Shown here one piece after another: positions 1-13,420 of a stretch of 64,000 nt of DNA; the first letter of the stretch is position 1, and each line of letters opens with the position of its first letter. A program made the position numbers and the translations under genes. The notes beneath the pieces are model-generated. The model was not told where the DNA came from, ran no database searches, and saw nothing but the letters and a program-made list of their open reading frames with translations. Source of the DNA: Microcebus murinus (Eukaryota > Chordata > Mammalia > Primates > Cheirogaleidae). The stretch is taken from NCBI RefSeq assembly GCF_040939455.1, contig NC_134111.1, positions 57,430,501 through 57,494,500 on the forward strand. Direction: 5' to 3'.

Positions 1-129
1 AAGTTAATGCTTTTTTTAAGTTAACCACGAAAAATAGACATATTGCTTCGAAAAGTACAGGGTTAGTAAATAGGTGAAATGAAAAGTGTTTACAAAAGTT
101 AAGAATACATGTTCTAGGTGATGTCAAGC

Positions 130-1740
130 TAAATATGGAAACAGTTTATTTAGTATTCCAGCAAATATGTATTGAGTAACTATGGTATTCCAACAACAGT
201 TCTCAACAGTAGGAATAGAAGTGAGAATAAAACAAAACCCTGTGGTTATGGAGTTTATTATCACAGTGAGGTAAACAGGAAATATACAGGCAAGTAAGTT
301 ATAATATCAGGTAGCAACAAATGCTAAGAAGAAAATTATAGCAGCATGGGGATAGAATAGGGGTGTCATTATCAGACATAGTTGTCTCTGAGGAAGTAAC
401 TTTTGAGCAGGGACATAAAAGAACTGTGGGGATGAGCCAGGTGGCCATCTCAAGGAAGAATGTTTCAAGTAGTATTTACAGTGAATATAAAGATACTGAT
501 GGAGAGTGTTTGAGACTTGCAACGAGGCCAACAAAGTGTCATGAGCAAGAAGAAAAATGACAGAGAATGAGAGTAGGGTGATATTCAGAGTCATATCAGG
601 TAGGATCTAATAGGATGTAGGATATTATTATGAGTATGGGAAAACTACTTCAGGATATCCAGAGGAAGAGGGATATGACATAATTTCCATTTTAAAAGAC
701 TCCCTCTGGCTACTGTGGGGAGAACTGACTGTCAACTCACCACAGCAGAAGCAGAAGAATTCTTAGGGGACCGTGATGCATCCAGGAGAGAGATGGTGAT
801 GGTTTGGATCAGATTGGATCACATGCTGGATATCATCTGAATGTAGATCTAACAGGATTCATCTGATGTATTGGAAGTAAAGCTATAAGAAATAGAGTGG
901 GATCAAAGGTGACTCCAAGGTTTTTACCTAAGGCACTAGATGTTTTATACTGATAACTACTGTGGTGGGGACCTCTAGGAGAAGAATATGTGTGGCAAAG
1001 GGAAGGAGAGAGAACCAAGAGCTCATTTTCAGATTTTCTGAGATTCAAATGCCCATTAGACATCCTACCACAGGTAGAAAGATTCAGAGGAGAGGTTCAT
1101 GCTAGAGATCTAAATTCAGGAGTTATCAGTGTCCAGAATGCATTTCTGAAGGTGGGATGGGATCATGGAAGAGTAAAGGCCACTGTAGCATTTCAAGGTG
1201 GGGGAGATAAAGAGGATCCAGCAAAGGAGATTGAGAAGGAACAGCCCGATGGGTAAAAAAAATCCAAGATAGAATAAAAAGATTTAAGAGAAAAAGGAGT
1301 GATGAAGTGTATCAAATGATGTTGAGAGTTTGAACTAAGAGGGTGAAGGGAGCATGGAAAGGGGAGAGGACAGAGATGAGACTGGGGCTAGTTGTGGTAG
1401 ATACTACAGCATGCTTGTGTGACCATGCCCATGACACAGAGGAGGGAGAAATGATGCTGTGGTTGAGGCGGAAGACAGGACAGACAATTGTGTGAGAAAA
1501 GTCCTCAAGTAGGCAGGCATGGATGGTATCCAGTGTGTTGGAGGAGAAGCTGGTCTGGGTAGAATATGGCCAGTGGGTCCACTGAGTCAGCAGAGGGGCA
1601 GAGCATACATGGTTATAGATGCTGGTGGGTCAAAACATTTGGTGGCAGGAGAATGAAGAGGGGCTCTTCTGATTCTTTCATTTTTTAATGGAATAAGAAA
1701 GAAGGTCATGAGCTCTGGGAAAATGTCTCTTATTTCTGTC
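130..1740 (-). mobile_element. L2 LINE fragment, about 1.6 kb, antisense
   Basis: Old CR1-clade LINE (L2) lying in reverse. The left part matches the reverse complement of the L2 3' end (phrase resembling ATTGAGTAACTATGG, then a direct run through the 3' coding region). At 833-1063 on the minus strand a relic of the L2 reverse-transcriptase domain is still open (reads ...NGHLNLRKSENELLVLSP, then KNLGVTFDPTLF). The match continues to about 1.7 kb with decay. There is no intact ORF and no sign of function. The family call is from memory of the L2 consensus; the edges are approximate. Confidence 0.78.
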
Positions 1741-2310
1741 TCCCTCACCAGACTTATTGTCAAGGTCAGAGATCAAATTTTCTCTATCTTTATGTCACTA
1801 GTGTCTGACCCGGTGCATGGCACATATGAAATACCTCAAACTCAAAGGCATTATAATGTTTAAAAATTACTTTTGGCTTCACCTTCAGTTAATATGTAAT
1901 CAAACATATTTACATTATATTTATTTTATGTAAGTAGAGTTAAAGATAGAGTATTTATAGAACACTGATTTTAAATATATGACCTCAAAGCAAGATTCTC
2001 ACCCACTAAGACTTGTTTTATTTTGGAAGTAGAGGGGAATTGATTCTCTCAGCCTGCATAGATTCTATATATGGACAAGAACATTCAAAGTTATCCAAAG
2101 AGTCAGCATTGTTCCCTTTCTCACCAAGATAAATTTCTAAATAATTAATATCATTGTCAATGATGGCCCTAATTTTTCAAAATATATAAGTAATTTCCCA
2201 GGTGAAAGGTGACATGGAGTATGAAATTTTCAGATGTTTTGAAAAAAAGCCCAAAAGATAAAAAGCAGCAAGTAATCATTGTATGCATTTGTGTGTGTGT
2301 GTTGACTACT
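1741..2310. other. Unassigned AT-rich sequence
   Basis: No repeat or coding signal recognised. Open frames here are short and without codon bias. Confidence 0.5.
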
Positions 2311-2311
2311 T

Positions 2312-2560
2312 TGAGGTTTCTCAAAGGTTCCTTAATCTCAACACTTGACAGTTTGGTCTGGATAATCCTTCTTGTGAGGATGGAGGTGGGAGGAAGCTGC
2401 TCTGTGTATTGAAGGATGTTTAGTAGTATCTTTGGCACCTGTCCTCTAAATGGCAATAGCATCCCTCTCCGAAATGTGACAGCCATCAGTGTCTCTAGAC
2501 ATTGCCAAATTCCTGTAAGTAGAGCAAGGGAGAATCACCCTGGTTTGAGAACCACTACTG
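2312..2560. mobile_element. MER20-like hAT DNA transposon fossil
   Basis: The ends are degenerate inverted repeats: TTGAGGTTTCTCAAAGG on the left and GGTTTGAGAACCACTACTG on the right. The interior has the MER20 phrases GAAGGATGTTTAGTAG and GTCTCTAGACATTGCCAAAT. Length (about 250 bp) fits a near-complete non-autonomous element. No transposase coding. Confidence 0.68.
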
Positions 2561-3400
2561 AAACAAACAAATAAACAAAAAAGACAAGTTTCTCCAGGCT
2601 TTTGGCTGATTCATTTCAGAAAGAGGTTATTTTTCTAAGTATAATTGTGAAGTTTTTATCTAATTAGAGTATGGCTATAAAGGTAATATCCCAGGTATGG
2701 TAATTGAGATTATCAATTCCTCTTTCACATTCATAGAATACCTTCATCCTAGATATACTACAAAACATTCGAAACTAAATACTCATCAGTTAAAATGTAG
2801 CCAAAGCTGTCATGTGGAAGGGGAACACAATTGCCAAAAGTATATTTAAGAGGCAGAACTATGACAGATGGTGCCAATTATAGAGACAGGTAGTTTGATT
2901 TGAGATAAGGAAGATTTTTCTAATGATTAGTAGTGTCTAAAAATGCAATAAGCAGTCCCAGAGTCCCTTTCAGTAGATTCAATTAAGCCAAAGCCATACA
3001 GTAACATTTCAGGAATGCTGCAGAGGAAATTAAAACATTGGTTGGGTTTGAGATCTCATTCAATCCTGAGTCTAGAATGAATAGGAGGCCCAGGGAAACA
3101 CCCTAAATTAAGTGGCATGAGGCAAAAAAGTAGGGAAGAAAAGGCAAGGGAAAAGTAACGGGAAGCCACATAGTTGAACTGGTGTGAAAGTAGGGAATTA
3201 ATCTTTAGGAAGTAAAGTTCAAAAGAGAAGGAAAGGGAGAATTCAATTGTATGATCCCCCTCACTTTAGGATTTTCAGCGACTCTAGACTTGTGACTTGA
3301 GGAAATTTCCTTGAGCAGTCTTGGTGGTATCTAAGGACCCTGCTTTAAATCCATCTCTACTCCTTTAGGGGAAATTTTTGTCATTTTCAGCAGTTAATGC
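2561..3400. other. Unassigned sequence
   Basis: Purine-rich in parts (3100-3240). No repeat family, RNA gene or exon recognised. Confidence 0.45.
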
Positions 3401-3404
3401 AACA

Positions 3405-3575
3405 GTAGTAAGATTTCCCTGGGGTACTTGTCAACCACACGGATTTATGGGATCCACCTGCAGAGACTCCAATTCCTTATGTCTGTCTGTGAGCTGGAGA
3501 TTCTGCATTTTAAGCAGGCACCCTCTGGGATCTGATGCAGGAGGACCTAGGATCACACTTTGGGCAATGCTGTTA
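3405..3575 (+). mobile_element. MER5-like hAT fossil
   Basis: Decayed match to the MER5 family: CCTGGGGTACTTGTCAA, then GAGATTCTGCATTTTAAGCA, then CTGATGCAGGAGG and CACACTTTGGG near the end. Terminal repeats are eroded, so the edges are approximate. A much better copy lies at 33404-33581. Confidence 0.5.
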
Positions 3576-4278
3576 TGCAATGTGTAGTTCAGTTTGCTAT
3601 CTGGATCCTACCTGAGCCTGGTGAATTTTGTGATTTTTCCAGGAAAAAGATATCTCAAAGACAATAGAAAATTGTCCACCCTATTGGAATCTAATTTTCA
3701 TTACTGGTATCCCTTTCCCAGAGTTGAAGTGGAACCAAAAGGAGTGCAATAATGTTTTCTGCAACTGTTGGGTTAAAATATATTAAATTTTTGGCTATGT
3801 TATTTTCCTGGAGTTTGTATGTTTGTGCTTTGTATTAGCCTTTTTAAAATTTTGTAACTTATTGTGATTTCTTTCCTCATTCTAGATAAATGTTTATTTT
3901 GTATCAAATTATATATTTGTAACTTTATATTCTTTTTCTAAAAGAGGTCTTCAAATAAGAGCATTAAGTCTGAAAAAACCTGGATCTGACCTTTGATCAT
4001 ATTTTCTAACAATTTTCTGTCTTATTATCTACTGAAGTGAAAACTGCTTTTCTTACCCCTGAATACATAGTGGCTGTCCTACTGGTAAACAGTAGTTAGC
4101 TCATAAAACAGGTCTGGATGCCCTGGGAATTCTCTGAAATAGACCTTTCTAACAAAATTCTCCAAACCTCCACCAGCTCCAGGATTTGAGAGCCATGGGG
4201 AATTATAAAATTGGCAGTAATAATTCTATAAGTGCTTTCATTTATATAAGACTTTGCAGTTTATTTTTGAATGTTTTG

Positions 4279-4280
<2 letters not shown>

Positions 4281-4331
<51 letters not shown>
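4281..4331. repeat. (AC)n microsatellite, about 25 units
   Basis: Uninterrupted AC dinucleotide run of about 51 bases. It makes a Thr-His repeat open frame across 4186-4452, which is a translation artefact. Confidence 0.97.
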
Positions 4332-4332
<1 letters not shown>

Positions 4333-5480
4333 TTTCCCCCTAGATATCCCAATCAAACCTGCAGAATATCACAAAATCAGTCCTTCAGGTATGGATTATA
4401 CCTGGAATCCTGGTTCTTACACTGGAGTGGTAATTCCCACCATAACATATAGGAAGAGACACACTGAAGTTTTAAACAAATCTGCCACTTTTAGTGGCAA
4501 CATTTTAAGCCTTTTACAAATGATGCCAAGTAGACCTACTTGTCAGGTAGAGCGTGATCCACTTTTCGGACACAGAAATCAATTACTCTGCACCTTTGAC
4601 TCGAATTCTGTTTCTAAGTGTGAGGAATCTGTTAATATTTTTAGGCAAAATCAAGATTGTATGATTTTTCCTTACAGGACTGACAAATGTAAAAAATATC
4701 TGGAAAGAGGTATCTCATAGGAATAAGATGATGCTTCATAATATTTTATAGCATTAGATAGATATCTTTCCTGTTGAATTCATCACTTGTAGCCTGGTTA
4801 TGGCTGGGATGATGAGAACGAGATGGAAGAGAAGAAGTAACATGCCATGAAGGAAATTCATGGTTGATGTAAAACTAGCTCGTAAGTCATGCCCCCTGCC
4901 ATTGCCTCCTCCTTTGATATCCTCTTACCTTTCCAAGCCACATAGTAATTCTGCTGTAGCACTTTGACTTTCCTTGATCAAGAAGATTTTTCACAGCTTT
5001 ACCACCTGACATCAGCCACCTCACTGTTCTCTCCACACCTCTGTGTTTCTTTCCTTCCTCACAGGGGAGCTATCTCTACCTGATGCTCTTTTTCATACAC
5101 ATGGGGGTAGTTGGTGGTAATTATTTCTGCATGTTTTTGTCACTTGTACTTATGTGTCTTGAAATCTCAGGGAAGTTTCTACCCCTTAAAGAAGAGACAT
5201 GAGCTGTCTTTTTCTCTCCTACATTGCACAGCATCTACAATGTTAGCAGGTGGGGCTTTAATCCATGGTGCTGCTAGAACCATTGAGTAAGATCGCACAT
5301 GCCCCTGATGCTTCTCTATTCTTGGGTAGAGAAAGGGAGAGAAACAGAACATTAGGGTAGCAATATATATAAAATAGTAAAGAAGAGAGAAAAAGAGAGG
5401 ATACAAAACTCAGTGTGATAATGTACTAAAATAAAGTAAGTTGCCTTTCAAGATCCCACAGTTGTAAGATCACAAAGATC
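4332..5480. other. Unassigned sequence
   Basis: No recognised repeat or gene. The open frame at 4391-4720 (109 codons) has no recognisable domain and no supporting signals. Confidence 0.4.
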
Positions 5481-5484
5481 TCTG

Positions 5485-6130
5485 TCATTCTGTTCCTCCC
5501 TGAACCTCCCCATTCTCATCATGTGATAATCCCTGCAACAAGATCTACAAACAGCTTTTTTGCTTCCAAACCTACTGCAAAGCCTTGTCTACCTTGTTAA
5601 CCTCTAAACTGATCTTCCAGTATTTTTTAGTCTCTTTAATCTGTTCTATGCACTTTATTCAGATTATCTTTCCAAAATTGTTTCCCTATTCACTCTGTCC
5701 CCCTGCTGAAGATGGCCCCCCAGTAACTACCACATTAGTGTCTACACTGGGATGGGAGTGCAAAGATCTCAGGATGTAGTCCCATTGGCTTTCTTTCTTC
5801 AATATTTTAATTCTAATGCATCATCCTACTACAACTGGACAGTTACTTATTCCTTGCAATGTTCTTTCCCCCAGGGCTTTGCCCCTCTACCTGCTTGGAC
5901 CCCTTTCTTGTGCCAACTTAAGACAAACCTCATCTTTCAGGTATCATCCTAAATGTTACTCCCTCTACAAAGTATTTCTCCTTTAAGTTCAGATAACCTT
6001 GTGTTGCTTTCTCATGCAATTAAGCATATTCTGTCTGGTATTGGAGAGATCTATGTACTTGTTTTTATTTCTATAAGAGGATGGTAAACTCTATAATGGT
6101 AGAGAGTGTTGTAACAATCTTCATGTGTCA
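5485..6130 (+). mobile_element. L2 LINE 3' region
   Basis: Pyrimidine-rich sequence in the order expected of the L2 3' coding region and UTR on the plus strand: CCAGGGCTTTGCCCCTCTACCT-type phrase near 5875, AAGTATTTCTCCTTTAAGTTCA near 5970, and a degraded tail near 6080-6130. No intact frame. Confidence 0.62.
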
Positions 6131-7985
6131 GTTGTCAGTGGTTTACACAATGCCATGTGAATATTAGGCACTTGATTGATATTGTGGATTTAGTTTTTAA
6201 GCTAACTGTGAAACATGAACAAAGTAACAGGGGAAATTCAAAGAAAAAGGAGCCAGTTCTATTAAATGCTATTAAAACATGCATGCACACACATACACAT
6301 GATACATATGTAAACAATGAGAAAGACAAAACAGGAGAAACTGGGGCTACCTGAAAACACTTCATCCCATTTCCTTTCATGCATATCCCTAAATGCCACT
6401 TTCTATATTCTGATACTTTTACAACTCTTTGCCTGCATTCTTTGCCTTCCAAATTCATTCGGCACAGGTTGCAGGAGGGCAAATACCAGGATCAACTGTG
6501 GGAATATTCACTTCACCCTTGTCCCCACACAGCACTGAGGTAATTCCACTGGATCTGGTGTGATAATTTTTGCACCCAGTGATATACCTAACAAAATGTC
6601 AATCGTTTTGGACTGAAGCTCAGCATTGTCCAAGGTCAAAAAGGGCAGACACTATGTGCAATGTTTTCCATAAGGAACCAATGCTGCATATTGAGCTGAG
6701 CTAAGAAAGAATCACTACAGCCTAGGACAGCTAAAAATGTATATTGTGATTGACTTGAATCTTTGCTCTCATATCCTTTACCAGATAGAGTAGAGTTACT
6801 GTGAAACTAAAGAAGTTTAGTTGGTGTTTCAGGAACTTACATTTTTCTGGGACCTGGGACAGGCCATAGCAATGTTGTGTTTTTGTACTTTTTCACACAT
6901 TCATCATCACCCCTTCCCAGCACTGCCAAGTTGCAGAAGCTTCAAGCCCCACACAACATAGACTTGCTCCCACTCCTATGCCTTGATCCGAGCGGGGTCC
7001 TGAAGTTGCTAATCCTCAGAATTAATAGGAATTGCATTGATAGAAAGAATTCATAAACCTTAAGTTTTTATTTTGATCAGGCAAAAGTCCCCATGAACTT
7101 CCCTTTCTGTGAATATGTCTTTTATTCCTCATTTGTCAGTGCAAAAACACAACAGAAATAATGAAGGACACATATTTTCATAAAATAACAATTAGAAAAC
7201 ATCTGTTTTTATTCAACTAGGAGCAGAGCAATAACCTGTATCCAAAATTAGGGAAATTATTTCCACATTATATCGAATTTAACATAAGAATAACACACAT
7301 ATCAGACCGAGAACCATATGAGGCAGGGTAGACATGGACAAATACAAAAGCTATCATAAATAGTGATTGTGAGAAAACATAAGCAATGTACTGGATGAAA
7401 AGCTGATCTTGCTAATAGCTGAAAGACAATTCTCTGTGGGTCGTTTGTGTTTCTGAACATCTGTGTCTCTAAACATCTTATGACTGAGGCATTAACTGCC
7501 CTTTGTTCTGCACTATCTCTTCAAGGATGTATGGAGAGCAAACAACCTTGTAAGATACAGATACTGTCTCCCTCTGGAGCGAAGCACAAGAATGTTTACT
7601 GCCCATTATAAAAATTGTGGGTTTCTTCCCATAGCACAACCCACTGCATCATCTGGAGCCATCTGCAACATCCCTTTAGGATACAGAAGTGAGGAGCAGT
7701 GACACAAATATGCTGATGCTCACAGTGCTGCCTGTGGGGTGAGAAATAATGCCCTTTCTCTCTGCTTTCTCTCTGACCCAGGAGTCTTGTGTCTTCTGCC
7801 AGCACACATAAAACTATAGCAGACTGTTGTTAGCTTGCAAGTAGAGTAAAATCTCAGATCTTTACAGCCCTTGACACTTCTACAAGAAGCCTATACAACT
7901 TAATAAATAAAAACAAAGCTATATAGGAAACAAAGAATATAATGAATATTTAGCAGAATGTAAAATATAAATATCTATACTTTAA
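6131..7985. other. Unassigned sequence
   Basis: No confident repeat, exon or RNA gene. Open frames are short and overlap on both strands. Confidence 0.4.
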
Positions 7986-7989
7986 TGTC

Positions 7990-8640
7990 TTTATATTTTT
8001 ACTAATCAGGAATTATAAAGTAAAATGATATTGAGATGTCGTTTTTCGCCTATCAGATTGACAAAAACTAAAAATAGCAATGAGAACCACATCTAGAGAA
8101 GATATGGAGAAATAGATATTTTCATTCATTGCTGGTGGATGTGAAAAGTAATAAAATGGTTTATTAAAATGTGTTCATCTATATCTACTTGGCCAGCTAT
8201 TCTACTTTAGAATCTATCAATGGAAATAATGTCCCAATGTCCCCTGTGACTTTTCTCTATGTATACATATAGATACACATATACATGCTTGCTTTCTCAC
8301 TCTCTCCATATATATATATAATAAAATAAATGGATATATATAATATATGGATACATACACACTCACACATATATAGACACAGATATGTCTGTGGACATAC
8401 CTTATCTAGAGAGAAACTGTCCATAGTAGCATTGTTGGTCAGACCACAACCTGCAAACCCGGATGGCCTCTAATACAAGAATGTTTAGATATAGGTGGTT
8501 TATTCAGGTCATGTAAAGGAATGCAATTATGAGAAACAAGATGTTGGGTCAGTATGTGTTAACTTGAAAGGACACCCATGAATTATTAAGTTAAAAACTA
8601 CAGATGTAATAAAAAAAATGATATTCTTATTTTAAAAAAA
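7990..8640 (+). mobile_element. L1M-type LINE fragment with AT-rich microsatellite
   Basis: Matches the old mammalian L1 end of ORF2: CGCCTATCAGATTGACAAAA, AGAAGATATGGAGAAATAG, TTCATTGCTGGTGGATGTG, then later L1-like phrases. The stretch 8300-8390 is an imperfect TA/ACAC-rich low-complexity block. Coding potential is lost. Confidence 0.6.
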
Positions 8641-8839
8641 TATGACCAAAATATGTATGTATGTGTATATGTGTAACCTCACTGTAATCTGTCACAGTAA
8701 GCAAGTAAGGACTGAATATATTATTTAATCCAAAGGTGACTGCAAATTGACTTTCTTTTTGTGATGTGAAAGAGACTAATAGCTTACTCTGAGTTAACAT
8801 CTCAATCTCAATAGCAGCTTGGTCCAAGCCACAGCTAAG

Positions 8840-9065
8840 CTTTAAAATTAGACAGACCAGCGTTCCCATACTGGCTGGACAGCCAACTGGATGAATGAAC
8901 CTGTAGAAGTCATCTGGTCTTTCTAAGCCTCTGTTTCCTCATCTGTTAAAGTGGAAATAGCAATAGTATCTACCTCACATGTTTATAAAAAATAACTTGC
9001 AGAAAATATACCACCCACTGGCACAGTTCTGTCATAGAGTCAATGATGGTGTTGATGATGAAATT
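8840..9065 (+). mobile_element. MIR SINE
   Basis: Core and 3' part of a tRNA-derived MIR: CTAAGCCTCTGTTTCCTCAT, then CTGTTAAAGTGGAAATAGCA and TATCTACCTCACATG in the expected order. Confidence 0.75.
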
Positions 9066-9269
9066 TCACACTTACTGGGCATTTATTAGGTGATTGGACT
9101 CAATATACGGTAGCTATTTTTCTTTTCTCTTCCTGCCTTTTTCTAAATAGTATATTGCTCAACTAGCTTCCTATTAAGAAATGATGGTACTTTGGGTTTT
9201 CATATTATTTCTTTATGCAAGCTCAGTCAAATAGCAATTGAATCAAGCCTTGGGGTGCTCATAAAATAA

Positions 9270-9660
9270 AAGTGTGCACATTGATAGCGTTGCTTCTTCA
9301 GCGAAGGAGGTGAGAGCCGCAGCCATTAGATGGCTTAATGGGCATGAGGAAAACCTCTAGCAACAGCTAGGGGAACATTCGCATGTTTACAATTAACCAA
9401 CTAAAGTAGTGGCTATCATTTATGAGTGAAAAATAATCATCTCACACCTACCTTAAGTAAAAACTACAGTTTCCTGTCAAATTGAATGCAACAAACTCCT
9501 AAAACATTTTAAAAGGCAGTCATCCAAGACTTTATTGCAAGAACATCAGAGAAATGCAGCAGCTGAATTACTTATCATCTGCTTAAATGTCTCAGCTATC
9601 AAGCACTGCATTGAGGAGCTATTTATAGGTCTCATTTCTCCTTTAAGTCCTTACCTTGTA
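9270..9660. other. Candidate conserved non-coding element
   Basis: Not recognisable as any repeat. It keeps several CpGs (GATAGCGTTG, TTCAGCGAAGG, AGAGCCGCAGCC, ACATTCGCATG) in a CpG-poor background and has dense homeobox-like and TA-rich motifs. No sustained codon pattern. A conserved regulatory element is an inference from texture only. Confidence 0.25.
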
Positions 9661-10825
9661 GGGATCTAGCTAGATCGGGAAAAGCCCCATTTTGTTCAGG
9701 ATTGCATAGGCTGCCAGAGGATTGTGGTTTTGAATCAATCAGGAGTCTCATTGTTTTTCCTGAAACTATTCAAGTATTAACGGTTTCCCTGTCAGCATTT
9801 AATGAGCATTTGCTATGTATGGATAGTCTCCATTGCTTTTTTCACATACATACAACTTTTGGTCATCATTTTAGGTAGGATGTGGGTATTTGTTTCCAAG
9901 CAGGAGAGACTAGTGGAATGATCAATGTAACTTAAAATTAGGACCTGGAAAATTGCAAGCTGAAGTACAAACATAAAGATGGCCCCTGGAAGCTGTGTGT
10001 CTCAGGGTGTTGAAATTACTGTAGAGACCACTTGAAATCCTGGAGAGCAGGGCCCATGCCATAGGCACTGTCTCTGTACGTCCTTCCAGGACCCAGGGCA
10101 GTGCCAGGCACCCAGCCCCAGAGGAAGAAAAGGGAGGATGAAAACACATGACCCAAATGCAGCAAAGTAAAAGAGATTAATTAAAACATGTACTTCATGC
10201 TGGAAGCAAGCTGTGGATTCATGCAAGTGCCAGAGCTTCCATTAAACCTTTCTAAAGTCAACATACCCATGATGCTTTATTTCATCCAAGATAAAATGTC
10301 AGTTTCTGCAGATAGAATCGTGGTGAATGCCCTTTCTGTCTTCTTATCCCTCTCAATCCCTTGTCAAGTGACAACTTCAAAAGCTATTGAAAGGAAAGGC
10401 GCATGTGCTCAGAGAGCTAGAACATTTCTTACAAAGTGCTAAGAAGGTCAGCAGGGATTTCAAGGTCAGATTTGCCTTCTATTTTCTTAGGACTCTGAGG
10501 TGAGAGAGGACTTATAAAATGCATCCCTTTTCCATAAAGTGTTTGACTTTGGGAAGATACCAAGTAAGTATTCCAGGGAGAATATTATGCATCAATAATT
10601 GAAGCCAACTTTTAGTCACTTGTTTAAATTTTTGAATACTATAACATAAAATCTCAAAGTTTTTAATTTCAAAATCAACAGTTTAAATTATTTTTCAATG
10701 CATGAGGCTGTAGAAGAGGCCTGGGGACCTAGAAGTTTTAAGTGCTGAGTTCCAGATAGAAATGCAGGCAGAGGAAGAACCAGTAACTGAAAGGCAAAGA
10801 AGGCAGAAAAATCAGTAAATGAAAT

Positions 10826-11046
10826 AGCATCACACGGTAGTTAAGGCCACACCCTTGAGAGCAAGATGATACTTACTATATTTCTGTTTTTGGACAAATA
10901 CCTTAGCCTCTCTGTGCCTTGATTTTCTCATTCATAAAATGTAGATGATTATAGTATCTTTCTCTCAGGGTTGTTTTAAAGAGTAAATGATTTAATTTAT
11001 ATAAAGCTCTTAGAAATATATCAGGCACATATTAAATAAATCTTTG
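10826..11046 (+). mobile_element. MIR SINE, nearly full length
   Basis: Expected order of MIR blocks: TAGTTAAGGCCACACCCTTG, TTAGCCTCTCTGTGCCTTGA, TTTTCTCATTCATAAAATG, CAGGGTTGTTTTAAAGAGTA, and an AATAAATCTTTG-like end. Confidence 0.78.
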
Positions 11047-13420
11047 CACAGAGAAACATGTTGGAAATCAAGACAAACATCAAGGTAGCAATCATTTGTT
11101 AAATGTCATGTTTGTATCTCTTGCCTCCCAGCTCCCAGAAAAAAATAACGTCAGGACTCTTGCAGCTCTTCCATCCAGAAAGTCAAGAAATCCCTAAGTG
11201 AGCAGCTGCTAGGGCAGATCCAGGGACTGTTGCAGATGTGGCAATCCCAACCAGCTCCAGGGGATGGATATTCCAATTCAACACACATTTGTAGGAAGTG
11301 GTTGGCCACTTCCAGGAGTCCTTGCACCAGCAGCAGCCGTGGGCTCGCTTGGGAAAGGAATGGAGTGGTGGTTCTCACCTGTGTTTTATGAGACTCCATG
11401 ACAGGTGTGCTTCCAAAGTTACAAAGCATAACATGATCTTTTTTCTTTAAGCAATAATGGGTTTGATTAATGTCTTCCAAAGTAAATGTTGAGCTGAGCA
11501 TACCCATGAGTTGCCTGAGAGTGAGGGTGTTTCCAGTTAAGACACTGTTAGCAGCCCTAAGGGGCAGTTAAGAATTTGCTTGTACTTTGCCTTATGAGAT
11601 GAGCTCAGAGGGGGCAGATACAAACAGTGACAGGACTTAAGGGCAGCGTGCTGCTTTTGTTAGTCACATGAGACCCTGTTATTCACTAATTATGATTGTT
11701 TGGTCGTCACTGATGACTTATTTAATATTGTTTGGAGATTTTTAATTCCCTCAAGTATTTCTCCCCTGCCCCTGCCTGGTTCCAAAGAGTGCCAAGAACA
11801 CAGAGTTGAGAGTCCCTGGAATGAGTGCTAACAGCCTTAGGTGAGCTGTCAAGGGTCATCAGAAAATTCTTAATATGTGAATGTAGCCTTTTACATACAG
11901 ATTAAAATATCTGTTATTGTTTGGGCTCTAAAACTGTCAATGTAAACATGAGATAAAATCCTTTTCTAATATTTATTTTCTCCTCCAAAATATTTACAAA
12001 AGAATTTGAGGAAAGGAAAACAATTACAGATTATTGTATTACCATAAAAGGGCAGAGATTTGGAGATAAAGAAGTGGCAGAAAGGTAAGCAGTTTCCTAA
12101 AATTCTCCTACTAAGCTTTTGCCCTGAGTAATTGTTGGTTAGTAGATTAAAGGTTTTAAAAATGCACCATTGCTCAACTGGTGAATTTCTATTAATTCCA
12201 CTAAACTAGACTATGCTATAGACAGAAACTAATGTTTCCACATAGCAGCTATTTTTTATTAATAAATGGTAGTTGTTGAAGACATCCATTAGTTGACAAG
12301 CCAGAGGCCTGGCATTTGCCCCTAATTTTGCAAAAAAAAAAAAAAAAAAAAAGTATTGTGTTAAACATAATTAGTTATTTTTTTCTTCAATGGAAAGCTT
12401 AGTTTTGAAACTTCCATTTATATTCCAGAATCTAAATTTCTATTTACGTCTCAACAATTCTACAAAGTAATTGTTTTATTTTCTTAATATAAAACTGTGA
12501 CTATATTGGTAACTTAGAATAAATACAGTGTATATAGATATCACAAAGTTTTAAAATGGAAAAAAATAGTATGTTGTTATTGCTTTCAGAGCAGAAAACA
12601 ACGAAGTAGTAGGGGCAGGGGCTTGAGTGAGTGGAAATTTCAATTAGATGTCAGAAGACTCAGGTCTCAGTCTAGATTTAGAAACTTAACTGGAAACTGA
12701 TGCACATCAGTAAACCTCATTAGGTTTCAGATTTCACTTATGTAAATGATGCTAATATCTGATCCAATCATCCCATACAGTTTCTGGGAGCATCTTTTGA
12801 TACAACGTATGTGAACACACTGTATAAATATGTGGCACTATTCATCAAAGTATGGTCTTATAGAGCCTTATTTGCTTCTTGATACTGATATTTAGTTTTC
12901 CCATTTTAAAATTTCCTTTTTTATTATACAAGGAATAAATGAATATATTACTATCACAGAAATCCAAGCATTATCATAATATGCAGAAAAGAAAATGGAA
13001 GACCCCTGACTTGCATATCTCCAAATCTTCCGTTCTCTTTAGTGGCATCTCTATAAACAGTTTAATGAGTTCCCTTTCAGAAATGTTCATAGCATATGTG
13101 GATGCATCTATATAAAATATAATTTTATTTCACATAATGGGATCACAAAATTTATTTCTAACTCACAAATCTAGCTTACTAAAACAAAGTTCCCCGTTCC
13201 TCTGTTTTCTGCCATAGAAAGATGTGACATAATTAGCGCTGCAGTTGTTTCAACTGGAGGATTGATGGTGAAAGGTTAAGGGAAGAATGTAGGAAAAATG
13301 GAATGGACTTTTTTTTCCGTAGCAAGGACAAAACCCAAATACAAATGAATGTGTTTCAATTGTCATAAACATGAAACCCCATTGTGTTAACAAATGGGAA
13401 ATAACACCTCATGGCAGCCA
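11047..13420. other. Unassigned AT-rich sequence with a poly(A) run
   Basis: A run of about 21 A lies at 12331-12351. It has no recognisable SINE or LINE body upstream, so its origin is unclear. The minus-strand frame at 11151-11507 (118 codons) has no domain I recognise. Confidence 0.4.
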
